A DNA stretch of 8,150 bases from Candidatus Woesearchaeota archaeon (GTDB lineage: Archaea; Nanobdellota; Nanobdellia; Woesearchaeales; 21-14-0-10-32-9): the NCBI GenBank assembly GCA_007117145.1, contig SKHC01000042.1, positions 1 through 8,150 on the forward strand, in the 5' to 3' direction. Shown in pieces: positions 1 to 5,473 of the stretch. The position numbers were made by a program, and so were the translations under genes. Below the pieces are notes generated by a model that was not told where the DNA came from, ran no database searches, and saw nothing but the letters and a program-made list of their open reading frames with translations. Every line of letters begins with the position of its first letter. Positions within the stretch are counted from its first letter, which is position 1.

Positions 1-777
1 AGTTTTTTCTGCCAAATCTTTGCTCGTTGTAATATATTCTATTTGTCTTTTCTTGACATTGACGTGGCTGTCGCACTCAAATAGCCCTTTTAAAAATTCC
101 GCTAATATTTCATTTGGTGATTCCAATATTTTTTGAGGAATTGTTTTGTGTGAGCTTTTCTTGGTAATCTGCGGAAAATTTTGTTCTAAATAAGAATATA
201 AGGGTCTGCTTGTGACATATAGCTCTCCTTTCCTTTCAGTTACTTTTTCTTTAAAGTTGAGATAAAATGATTGTTTGTAGTCCTCTATAACTTCTTTGTT
301 AATATTAGAAAAACTTATCCACGCGCTTGATTGCGTTCTAGCTAGATGTCCGTCACCACACAAATATCCGATGATCCTTGCAAGATTGCTGTCAAGTATT
401 TTTGGAAAAACATATTTTCTGGTTGTGTTTTTTATTTCTCCTTTTAAGTTTTGAACTTTTCCAATAACATTTATTTTCCTAGGTATGGCTATCCAGTCAT
501 TTTTTGTTAACTCATCTGCTCTAACAGACAAAATAAAGCCATTTGACGTGGTAAATAGAGGGTGTTCTTTTGTCACCTCTAGTTTTCTTCCAGATGAAGT
601 TGTTATTAACAAAGTTTTTTTTGTGTTTCGAGACCAAAATTTTGTCACAGGACTCAATCCGTATTGAGCATTTAGCTGAACGCTGGGCAAATAAGATATA
701 TTTTTTTCATTATATAATTGCTCTATTGTCTTTATTGCTCCTGTTTCCGTTATTATTTTTGTGTTTCCAGTAACACA
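1..777 (-). other. Intein with LAGLIDADG homing endonuclease inside MCM (partial)
   Basis: An intein is a protein segment that splices itself out; its nuclease copies it into intein-free alleles. It starts at MCM residue 328 (Cys codon 775-777), right after the Walker A Lys. In intein numbering, splicing block A is CVTGNTKI (1-8, nucleophile Cys1). Block B is VTKEHPLFT with Thr69 and His72. The first dodecapeptide motif is IIGYLCGDG (135-143) and the second is LKGLFECDS (229-237); each keeps the Asp expected for metal-dependent cleavage (Asp142, Asp236). Both splicing and endonuclease therefore look intact as far as seen. Only 259 residues are in the window; the C-terminal His-Asn and the +1 residue lie beyond the edge, so splicing competence is not proven. 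Tyr and Phe codons differ sharply from the host gene. Confidence 0.94.
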
Positions 778-1758
778 TTTTCCAGATCCAGGATCTCCAA
801 TTAGTAGTATGTGTATGTCTCCTCTTCTCGTTACTCCGTCGCTTTGGCTTTTTCTTGTTCCACCAAATAATTGTAAGGCTAAAGCTTCTTTAATTCTTTC
901 GTGACCGTAAATCGTTGGAGCTATGCTTGTGACTATGTGTTCGTATACTTTCGGGTCTTTTGATAAGTCTATGATTTCTTGTTTTTGTTCTTCACTAAGT
1001 ACTAAGCTTGAGAATTCTTCTTGTACTGGTTCTACGTAGTTTGCTTCTATCATTAAGTCGAACCTCGTACTTTTTCCTCCTGTTGCTAAAACTATTGGGA
1101 CTTCTTTTAGTATTCCTGTAACTTTTATCTTGCTTCCTGGATTAGTTTTCCTATCACTTATTGGACTTACTAAATCATTTTTTAGGAAGATGTTCATTCT
1201 TTTTGGTTGTTCTCCACCATCTAAGTCTTCAGGTGCTTCTTCTAATACTAGTTTTTGTGCGTCTACTAGCTCTTTACTTATCAATGCGAATTTTCCTTTT
1301 CTTCCACAACTACAACTTGTTGGTTCTTTGAATTTAGTATCTACTTGAAGTACTGATAGTATGCTTCCACAACTTGGGCATTCAAATCTGGCACTTGTTA
1401 CTTGTGGTCTTACATCTGTTTTTTGTCTGACTATCCCTTTAAATTCTAAGAAAGTGTCTATGTGTTTGCTTCTAACCCCGCTAATTGAGATGTTTGAGCT
1501 GTATGGTAAGTCTTTGAATCTGACTTTTAAGTCTATGTCTACTCCTAAGTCAAATTTTTTTATTGCGTATTCTGCAGCTTTGATTACTTCTTCTGGTTGT
1601 TCGAGTAATAAATCGGCGAGTTTTGGTTCAAATATCGCTAGTTGTGGGAATTCAACTATTAAGAATTCATCCCCTTTCGTTGCTTTGTCAAACAATACTT
1701 CTTGGTATTGTAGTTCGAAGAATTCTTTGAATTTATTTATTTGGGTCTCTGGTTTCAT
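1..1758 (-). CDS. mcm: Replicative DNA helicase MCM, intein-containing, C-terminal part outside the window
   Basis: MCM is the ring-shaped ATP-driven helicase that unwinds DNA at archaeal forks. The reading frame runs 586 codons from the ATG at 1758 to the left edge without a stop. Residues 1-327 are MCM: the N-terminal DNA-binding region with a zinc site (CPSC near residue 134, CSC about 25 residues later), then the AAA+ entry around 'TIYGHERIKEALALQLFGG' and the Walker A sequence GDPGSGK (321-327). From residue 328 the frame continues into an intein, so the rest of the ATPase domain must lie left of the window. No stop or frameshift is seen, and splicing would restore Walker A if the next extein residue is Ser/Thr. 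TBP lies 59 bp upstream on the same strand and a probable replication origin is about 700 bp upstream. The extein prefers TAC for Tyr and TTC for Phe, unlike the intein. Identification is very secure. Confidence 0.96.
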   Translation of the reverse strand, partial: MKPETQINKFKEFFELQYQEVLFDKATKGDEFLIVEFPQLAIFEPKLADLLLEQPEEVIKAAEYAIKKFDLGVDIDLKVRFKDLPYSSNISISGVRSKHIDTFLEFKGIVRQKTDVRPQVTSARFECPSCGSILSVLQVDTKFKEPTSCSCGRKGKFALISKELVDAQKLVLEEAPEDLDGGEQPKRMNIFLKNDLVSPISDRKTNPGSKIKVTGILKEVPIVLATGGKSTRFDLMIEANYVEPVQEEFSSLVLSEEQKQEIIDLSKDPKVYEHIVTSIAPTIYGHERIKEALALQLFGGTRKSQSDGVTRRGDIHILLIGDPGSGKCVTGNTKIITETGAIKTIEQLYNEKNISYLPSVQLNAQYGLSPVTKFWSRNTKKTLLITTSSGRKLEVTKEHPLFTTSNGFILSVRADELTKNDWIAIPRKINVIGKVQNLKGEIKNTTRKYVFPKILDSNLARIIGYLCGDGHLARTQSSAWISFSNINKEVIEDYKQSFYLNFKEKVTERKGELYVTSRPLYSYLEQNFPQITKKSSHKTIPQKILESPNEILAEFLKGLFECDSHVNVKKRQIEYITTSKDLAEKT

Positions 1759-1785
1759 GATAGCCTACCATCTAGTTAGTATCCT

Positions 1786-1797
1786 TTTTTTTATAAG
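1786..1797 (-). promoter_or_regulatory. TATA element of mcm
   Basis: On the minus strand the sequence reads CTTATAAAAAAAA, centred about 35 bp before the mcm ATG at 1758. This is slightly farther than the roughly 26 bp of other genes here, so a short leader of about 10 nt is expected. The element sits inside the 59-bp TBP-mcm gap, so mcm can be transcribed separately from TBP, although read-through is also possible. Confidence 0.55.
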
Positions 1798-1817
1798 TTT
1801 TTTAGTTGGATAACCGT

Positions 1818-2381
1818 TTATTTTTTGAATTTTTTCAAATTATCCATGAGCATGTCGACTGCTTTGTGTACCATTTCTTCGGATTTGGTTCCTGTGCACA
1901 CAATTTTTCCATTGCTAAATAATAGGAATGTTGCTTTTGCTTCCATTAACTTGTAGACAAGTCCTGGGAATTGCTCTGGCTCGTACTCTGTGTTGTCTAA
2001 CTTCATTGCTAATGTATTCAGGTTTAAATCCATTCCTATGTTTCCGCTTGCAACTATGTTTTGCACGTTGATTTTTGGTTTAATCTTGATCTTGATTCCT
2101 ATTTTTTCTAGGCTTTCGATTATTTTTTGTATGCTCTCATCTACCTTGTCTAAACTTCTAGCTCCCGTACATACTATGTTTCCTGAACTAAATATTAGTG
2201 CAGATGTTTTTGGCTCTCGTATTCTAATTACGAGTCCTGGGAATTGCTCAGGGTTGTATTCTGTGTTGCTTAGAGTAGCCGCCATTTTTTCTAAAGGAAT
2301 GTCGTGTTCTAAGCTTGTGCTAACTACTATGTTAACTACAGTTATATCATCATGTGGATTGAAAGCTTTTTTGTCTGTCAT
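1818..2381 (-). CDS. tbp: TATA-binding protein (TBP)
   Basis: TBP binds and bends the TATA box and recruits TFB and RNA polymerase; it is an archaeal and eukaryotic hallmark. The 187-residue product has the usual size and two direct repeats of the saddle fold. Repeat 1 spans about 14-95, with FPGLVIRIREPKTSALIFSS and IVCTGA. Repeat 2 spans about 105-187, with FPGLVYKLMEAKATFLLFSN and IVCTGTKS. The DNA-intercalating Phe pairs are visible (Phe47/Phe64 and Phe138/Phe155). The short, weakly acidic N-terminus and near-absent C-terminal tail are typical. The ATG at 2381 is supported by an SD-like GAGGCGAT four bases upstream. It is followed by mcm on the same strand and backs onto the putative origin. 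Identification is secure. Confidence 0.97.
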   Translation of the reverse strand: MTDKKAFNPHDDITVVNIVVSTSLEHDIPLEKMAATLSNTEYNPEQFPGLVIRIREPKTSALIFSSGNIVCTGARSLDKVDESIQKIIESLEKIGIKIKIKPKINVQNIVASGNIGMDLNLNTLAMKLDNTEYEPEQFPGLVYKLMEAKATFLLFSNGKIVCTGTKSEEMVHKAVDMLMDNLKKFKK

Positions 2382-2385
2382 AATT

Positions 2386-2436
2386 ATCGCCTCATACTTT
2401 TATTTATAAAGAGTAATAAAGAGTCATTTATAAATA
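2386..2436 (-). promoter_or_regulatory. TBP promoter: two TATA boxes and a Shine-Dalgarno
   Basis: Two copies of TTTATAAA lie 24 bp apart at 2403-2410 and 2427-2434 (the second is part of the palindrome ATTTATAAAT, 2426-2435). The near box is centred 25-26 bp before the ATG and would give a leaderless mRNA. The far box, about 49 bp before it, would give a leader of about 23 nt containing GAGGCGAT (2386-2393), a good match to the anti-SD. Between the boxes is a short tandem repeat (AATAAAGAGT-like, twice). TBP may autoregulate here, but that is inference. Confidence 0.6.
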
Positions 2437-2483
2437 CTTTTATATTTCTAAGTGTATTTTTCATAGTGATTATTACAAAATAT

Positions 2484-2508
2484 CAACCCCTTAGATTTCC
2501 TATGGAAC
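2484..2508 (-). promoter_or_regulatory. Origin Recognition Box 1 (ORB1)
   Basis: Read on the minus strand: GTTCCATAGGAAATCTAAGGGG. It has a TTCC-ATA-GGAA dyad, a short AT spacer and a GGGG string pointing toward TBP, the layout of archaeal ORBs where Orc1/Cdc6 winged helix and AAA+ domain contact dyad and G-string. It is one base longer in the spacer than ORB2. It is bracketed by ATTACAA (2472-2478) and TTGTAAT (2510-2516), a 7-bp inverted repeat. Confidence 0.75.
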
Positions 2509-2571
2509 CTTGTAATTCGACAAAGTTTAGACGACTAACAAATATTTGTTTGTAAACAAGTATACACAAAT

Positions 2572-2593
2572 CACCCCTTCGTTTCCTATGGAG
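2572..2593 (-). promoter_or_regulatory. Origin Recognition Box 2 (ORB2)
   Basis: Read on the minus strand: CTCCATAGGAAACGAAGGGG. This is the better ORB match of the two: TCCATAGGA dyad, GAAACGA spacer, GGGG string. Orientation equals that of ORB1. It is bracketed by ACAAATC (2566-2572) and GATTTGT (2593-2599), a different perfect 7-bp inverted repeat. Confidence 0.8.
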
Positions 2594-2668
2594 ATTTGTT
2601 CTGATTGTGTTGAAAACAAAAGCTTTCAAAATAACGTTAGTGGTCTTCAAATATTAAATGACGTATGG

Positions 2669-2686
2669 AAAATAAAATAAAAAAAA
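2669..2686 (-). terminator. T-rich terminator of the CxxC protein gene
   Basis: On the minus strand the stop codon is followed directly by TTTTTTTTATTTTATTTT. Archaeal polymerase terminates at such T-tracts without a hairpin. The tract would also stop transcription from entering the putative origin. Confidence 0.6.
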
Positions 2687-2998
2687 TTAGATTAATTTAG
2701 CTTGTAACAGGTAGCCTTTTTTATCCAGGTCAAAATGGAAATAATCTACGAATTCTTGCAATAAGTCATGTGAGACTTCATTATCTTTTAACAGTTCGTA
2801 GATTTGTTTTGTGTGACAGTAGAGGCATACATTAATAGATCCTCCACACCTCATACAGTCTTTGCTGTCTGTAAAGACTTTTTGCGAGTCAATTTTTGAC
2901 AAGTTCTTTTCTTCTAGCCACTGATTTATTCCATGGCTTACACAATCCATACAGAGAGGATTGGTTACTTGTTCTCTACACAAAACACATTCCGACAT
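2687..2998 (-). CDS. Small protein with four CxxC pairs, probably zinc-binding, function unknown
   Basis: I do not recognise this gene beyond its metal sites. The 103-residue product has two four-cysteine clusters: Cys4/Cys7 with Cys16/Cys19, and Cys48/Cys51 with Cys58/Cys61. Each would hold one zinc in a ribbon or treble-clef fold. A C-terminal part (about 65-103) is charged and probably helical, with no membrane segment. I chose the ATG at 2998 over an in-frame GTG at 3007 because AAAGGTGG, an SD-like stretch, lies just upstream of the ATG and overlaps the GTG. The gene points toward the putative origin and ends in a T-tract before it. A DNA- or RNA-binding role would suit the location, but the sequence does not show one. 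No clear TATA box is seen upstream. Confidence 0.75.
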   Translation of the reverse strand: MSECVLCREQVTNPLCMDCVSHGINQWLEEKNLSKIDSQKVFTDSKDCMRCGGSINVCLYCHTKQIYELLKDNEVSHDLLQEFVDYFHFDLDKKGYLLQAKLI

Positions 2999-3080
2999 TT
3001 TTACCACCTTTGTTTTTTTTTAATGCCGAGTATTTCAAGTAGTATTTTCCTTAAGACTTATGATAGAACTAGTGGTTTTC

Positions 3081-3132
3081 ACATGCTTCATAAGCCCTAA
3101 GTAAAAAATTTTACTTGACTTACAAGGCATGT
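3081..3132. repeat. Large imperfect palindrome 1
   Basis: The 52-bp element has nested arms. ACATGCTT (3081-3088) pairs with AAGGCATGT (3124-3132) with one bulged base. The centre is AAGTAAAA-AA-TTTTACTT (3099-3116), with CATAAG partly facing CTTAC between them. It could fold as RNA on either strand or extrude as a cruciform. Together with the next palindrome it makes up most of the 262-bp gene-free region 2999-3260, where I see no ORF and no tRNA. Confidence 0.6.
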
Positions 3133-3139
3133 AAATTAA

Positions 3140-3194
3140 TTTTCAGCCTGTAATCTACGACAAACATACACAGTTTTGTAGATTTTGCTGAAAA
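3140..3194. repeat. Large imperfect palindrome 2
   Basis: Nested arms: TTTTCAGC (3140-3147) with GCTGAAAA (3187-3194), then ATCTAC (3153-3158) with GTAGAT (3178-3183), then AAAC (3162-3165) with GTTT (3173-3176). Internal loops are CTGTA and TTT. A hairpin RNA, a protein-binding palindrome or a remnant of a mobile element are all possible. It lies 7 bp from palindrome 1 and shares no sequence with it. Confidence 0.65.
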
Positions 3195-3236
3195 CATAAA
3201 TGCATTCAAGGTTAACTTGTTTAAATATTTTGTTGT

Positions 3237-3247
3237 AATTAAAAAAA
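3237..3247 (-). terminator. T-tract after the 3261-3899 gene
   Basis: On the minus strand, 13 bases after the stop codon, there is TTTTTTTAATT, a plausible archaeal T-tract terminator. Confidence 0.45.
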
Positions 3248-3260
3248 TAGAATAAATAGG

Positions 3261-3899
3261 TTAAATATCCATAGATTTATACAAAAGCTCATCTATCTTT
3301 TGCTTTAACTCATTTTTTCCTTTCTTTATATTTTCTGAAAATTGATCGCTTTGTATTGCTGAGTAATAATCATCTAAAAATTCTTTTAATCCTTCATAAG
3401 TTTCTCTAGATGCACCAATCCACAGTTCCCCATTTTCATTCAGCGTTTGCAACGTTTCGTTTGCATCTACAAATCCATAAGAAGGTATTTTCGAATTAAT
3501 TATACTTCTTCTAACACCATCTTCAAAAAGACTATCATGTGTTGGATTTTTAGTTTCGGAAATTAAAGGCACCAAAAAAGACTTTATTCTTTCATTGTCA
3601 GATTGAGGATGGTTTTCTGTGTAGCCAAACATTGCTAATTCCAATAAATGATAATCTAATAAGCTGTACTTTTCTTCTGTTCCTCTCTCTTTAGAAATCG
3701 CTCTTTGATAGTCTGAGAGACTTTGTTCATAACTTTCATCTGTACTAAAATCAATAGTAAATGGCCCTCCTTTAGAATACCTTTCAGGCATAAAAAACAA
3801 CTTATGACCACTAATTATTTGCAAGCCTGATTTATTATTAACATTATCTTTTGTATCTTCAACGATTTCTCCAAGTGTTATTGGTTTATTTGTACCCAT
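3261..3899 (-). CDS. Hypothetical protein, 212 residues, unrecognised
   Basis: I recognise no family. The product is acidic and soluble, without signal peptide or membrane segment. Visible features are a probably helical middle (about 55-90), a short 'GELWIGASRETYEGLKEFLDDY' stretch near residue 165, and a Lys/Glu-rich C-terminal helix. I place the start at the ATG at 3899. The frame is open seven codons further to a GTG at 3920, but a TATA box (3921-3931) abuts that GTG and lies 26 bp from the ATG, exactly the spacing for a leaderless mRNA starting at 3899. The gene is divergent from the HAD gene across a 110-bp gap and is transcribed alone toward the palindromic region. Long open frame, promoter and T-tract make it a real gene. 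Confidence 0.8.
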   Translation of the reverse strand: MGTNKPITLGEIVEDTKDNVNNKSGLQIISGHKLFFMPERYSKGGPFTIDFSTDESYEQSLSDYQRAISKERGTEEKYSLLDYHLLELAMFGYTENHPQSDNERIKSFLVPLISETKNPTHDSLFEDGVRRSIINSKIPSYGFVDANETLQTLNENGELWIGASRETYEGLKEFLDDYYSAIQSDQFSENIKKGKNELKQKIDELLYKSMDI

Positions 3900-3920
3900 T
3901 TTGTAAGGGAACGCAACCAC

Positions 3921-3931
3921 ATTTATAAATA
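3921..3931 (-). promoter_or_regulatory. TATA box of the 3261-3899 gene
   Basis: The palindrome ATTTATAAAT is centred at 3925.5, which is 26.5 bp from the ATG at 3899. This places transcription start at or beside the A of the ATG and decides the start codon. Confidence 0.75.
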
Positions 3932-3976
3932 TTGCTATTTTTTGCTACTCTGTAGTGGTTGTAATTGGTTTCTGGT

Positions 3977-3990
3977 AAAATATATATAAT
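3977..3990 (+). promoter_or_regulatory. TATA box of the HAD hydrolase gene
   Basis: AAAATATATATAAT, centred about 26 bp before the ATG at 4010. It lies inside the 5' extension that would start at the TTG at 3965, so that longer start is unlikely. Confidence 0.7.
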
Positions 3991-4009
3991 AATCTATAAT
4001 TCACTTATC

Positions 4010-4654
4010 ATGCACATATGTTTTGATTGGGATGGGACTTTGGCAAGGTTTGAAATAGCTCATGAAGCAGCTATGCGTAGAAGCAGAACCCTAGGACAAG
4101 AATTTGACCCTGCTTGGCTTAAAGAAGCTATGAAAACAGATAAGCACTACGAAAATAATAAAGAGCTAATTAAAAAATATACCGGCGTTACTGACGAAAG
4201 AGTGCAAACAAGTATGATGACTGATTTGTTTAGATATCATTATCTTGGCGTTGCTAACGAGAAAAAAGATGAAGTTTTGTTTCCTGAGATTAAAGACATG
4301 CTTTCTAGTCTTAAACAAAACAACACGTTAAGTATTGCGACAACGTTAAGACAAGACATAGTGGATGAAGTTTTAAAAAACTTAGGTATAAGAGATTATT
4401 TTGAGTACGTTCAAGGAAACAACCCAGAGCTTGATTACACCAAGCAGCAATTATTAGATCATGTAATAGATAATAGTGTAAAAGATAAAATTGAGCCCCC
4501 TTCATACATGGTAGGAGATAAAAAAGACGATGTTGATGCTGCCAAGGCCAGAAATATGAAAGGAGTCTTAGTTACTTGGGGCAGTCATCAAAGTTATGAA
4601 AAAGCAGATTATACTGCAAATAGCGTTAAAGAATTAGAGAAATATTTTCATTAG
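4010..4654 (+). CDS. HAD-superfamily hydrolase (phosphatase-like)
   Basis: HAD hydrolases remove phosphate using an Asp nucleophile and magnesium. In this 214-residue protein, motif I is FDWDGT (nucleophile Asp6, general acid/base Asp8). Motif II is the Thr in LSIATT (111-112). Motif III is probably Lys145, and motif IV is MVGDKKDDVDAAKA (Asp170, with Asp173/174). A helical cap of about 75 residues (15-90) sits after motif I, as in the phosphoglycolate phosphatase-like (Gph) group. The closing 'ARNMKGVLVTWG' strand is also typical of that group. The substrate cannot be read from sequence. I chose the ATG at 4010 because motif I then begins at residue 5 and the TATA box lies 26 bp upstream. 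No operon partner: the next gene is convergent. Confidence 0.9.
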   Translation: MHICFDWDGTLARFEIAHEAAMRRSRTLGQEFDPAWLKEAMKTDKHYENNKELIKKYTGVTDERVQTSMMTDLFRYHYLGVANEKKDEVLFPEIKDMLSSLKQNNTLSIATTLRQDIVDEVLKNLGIRDYFEYVQGNNPELDYTKQQLLDHVIDNSVKDKIEPPSYMVGDKKDDVDAAKARNMKGVLVTWGSHQSYEKADYTANSVKELEKYFH

Positions 4655-4664
4655 TTGCGAAGAA

Positions 4665-4681
4665 TTACTTATTCTAAGTAA
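4665..4681. terminator. Short inverted repeat between convergent genes
   Basis: TTACTT (4665-4670) and AAGTAA (4676-4681) form a 6-bp stem with a 5-nt loop between the HAD stop and the end of the convergent gene. It overlaps the last codons of that gene. A bidirectional terminator is possible, but there is no T-tract, so support is weak. Confidence 0.25.
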
Positions 4682-4988
4682 AAGAAACGTAAATAGGACG
4701 AGGTAAAGGTTGTTTTTGTACGTACAATATTGAATTCGCCTCTGCTTTTTTGAATTTCCTTCTGCTTTTAAGCATCTGTTCATCCATAAAATCTGACTTT
4801 TCATTTAAGATTCTGAGCAATTCTTCTCCACTAAATAAAGGCTTATATGGGGAAGTTCTCTTGTAAACATCAATAGGTATTGAATTTGGTAAAAAAGAGT
4901 TTAAGTATTCCCTTTCTCCTATTTCCACAATGCGTTCTATGTTATCTTTGCTTGGTTTTCTCGCTTTAAACTCGTAATTATTAACCAT
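4674..4988 (-). CDS. Hypothetical protein, 104 residues, unrecognised
   Basis: No family recognised. The protein is basic and soluble, with Lys/Arg clusters near the N-terminus (residues 8-14) and around 74-82 ('KSRRKFKKAEA'), and a proline-rich C-terminal end. There is no membrane segment and no Cys motif. The ATG at 4988 has a TATA-like element (5010-5018) about 25 bp upstream, so a leaderless mRNA is likely. The gene is divergent from aIF2-beta (77-bp gap) and convergent with the HAD gene (19-bp gap). A nucleic-acid-binding role would fit its charge, but nothing specific supports it. Confidence 0.7.
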   Translation of the reverse strand: MVNNYEFKARKPSKDNIERIVEIGEREYLNSFLPNSIPIDVYKRTSPYKPLFSGEELLRILNEKSDFMDEQMLKSRRKFKKAEANSILYVQKQPLPRPIYVSFT

Positions 4989-5009
4989 AAAACAACATTA
5001 AACACAACA

Positions 5010-5018
5010 ATATAAATA
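5010..5018 (-). promoter_or_regulatory. TATA-like element of the 4674-4988 gene
   Basis: The minus strand reads CTATTTATA, centred about 25 bp before the ATG at 4988. It lies about 20 bp from the oppositely directed aIF2-beta TATA box, so the two promoters are back to back. Confidence 0.55.
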
Positions 5019-5036
5019 GTTTTTCTATCAAAACCC

Positions 5037-5044
5037 TTATAAAA
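5037..5044 (+). promoter_or_regulatory. TATA box of the aIF2-beta gene
   Basis: TTATAAAA, centred 26.5 bp before the ATG at 5066, the same spacing as at 3921-3931. It implies a leaderless transcript. Confidence 0.7.
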
Positions 5045-5065
5045 CAAGCATCACTACTTTTCTTT

Positions 5066-5473
5066 ATGAATTATGAAGACATGCTTAAGGAAGCAAGGAA
5101 AAATCTCCCAGAGATTAAGGAAGAGACAGACAGGTTCGAAATCCCTAAAGTCAGAGGCCAAATCGAGGGAAGTAAAACTATTATTAGTAATTTCTTTCAA
5201 ATAGCTGACGTGCTTAGAAGAAAACCCCAGCACTTACTTAAATATGTGTTAAAAGAGCTTGCAACTCCTGGAAGTTTTAGAGGTCAAGCAGTTATTTTTG
5301 GGAGTAAACTCCCTGCATCAAAGATTAATGAGAAGATTAATAGTTACGCAGAAGAGTTCGTTTTTTGCAAGGAATGTGGTAAGGCAGACACTAAGATAAC
5401 AAAAGAAGGTGACGTGTATTATTTAAAGTGCCAAGTCTGTGGCGCGAGGTACAGTTTCTATGCTAAAATATGA
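5066..5473 (+). CDS. eif2b: Translation initiation factor aIF2 subunit beta
   Basis: aIF2 (alpha-beta-gamma) brings initiator Met-tRNA to the small ribosomal subunit; beta binds the gamma GTPase and the tRNA. The 135-residue length is normal. An N-terminal helix (about 1-15) would dock on gamma. The central alpha-beta domain (about 25-95) contains the family-typical VRGQIEGSKTIISNF and HLLKYVLKELATPGS. A C-terminal zinc ribbon has Cys101/Cys104 and Cys122/Cys125. The ATG at 5066 is set by the TATA spacing. The last 14 bp overlap the next gene's start, suggesting translational coupling. Identification is secure. Confidence 0.95.
   Translation: MNYEDMLKEARKNLPEIKEETDRFEIPKVRGQIEGSKTIISNFFQIADVLRRKPQHLLKYVLKELATPGSFRGQAVIFGSKLPASKINEKINSYAEEFVFCKECGKADTKITKEGDVYYLKCQVCGARYSFYAKI

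Larger units (their letters stand above)
2437..2686. other. Putative replication origin (oriC) region
   Basis: This 250-bp gene-free stretch lies between the TBP promoter and the end of the CxxC protein gene. It holds two ORB-like elements in the same orientation, 86-87 bp apart. Between them is palindromic AT-rich DNA: a perfect 14-bp palindrome at 2537-2550 (AACAAATATTTGTT) overlapping TTGTTT-gt-AAACAA at 2546-2559. To the right is a small inverted repeat TTGAAA/TTTCAA (2610-2628) and an A-rich tract. It is known that archaeal origins combine ORBs with an AT-rich unwinding element and often lie near replication genes; here mcm is about 700 bp away. No orc1/cdc6 gene is in the window, so the assignment rests on the boxes and context. 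Confidence 0.75.

Noticed and set aside
1668..1685. A third ORB-like stretch (TCCCCTTTCGTT) in mcm
   Set aside because: The C-run and CGTT are present, but the TTCC/GGAA dyad does not follow, and it lies in coding sequence.
485..2555. Plus-strand open frames across mcm, the intein and TBP
   Set aside because: They lie antisense to strongly recognised minus-strand genes and show no recognisable protein features or promoters.
2484..2593. Two similar elements taken as a CRISPR array
   Set aside because: There are only two copies, the sequence is imperfect, the spacing is 87 bp and no cas gene is near; the ORB pattern explains them better.
2461..2605. Box C/D guide RNA (TGATTA-like and CTGA motifs)
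   Set aside because: The C-like and D-like motifs are about 135 bp apart and there is no C'/D' pair at the right distance.
2437..2686. A tRNA or riboswitch in the TBP upstream region
   Set aside because: No cloverleaf, T-loop or known archaeal riboswitch core (for example the fluoride type) could be found on either strand.
3081..3196. Double-hairpin H/ACA guide RNA (AAATTA hinge and terminal ACA)
   Set aside because: The upper stems lack a kink-turn, and only about 10 nt separate the upper stem from ACA where about 14-16 are expected.
4311..4505. Minus-strand open frame inside the HAD gene
   Set aside because: It is antisense to conserved HAD motifs with no promoter or recognisable content.
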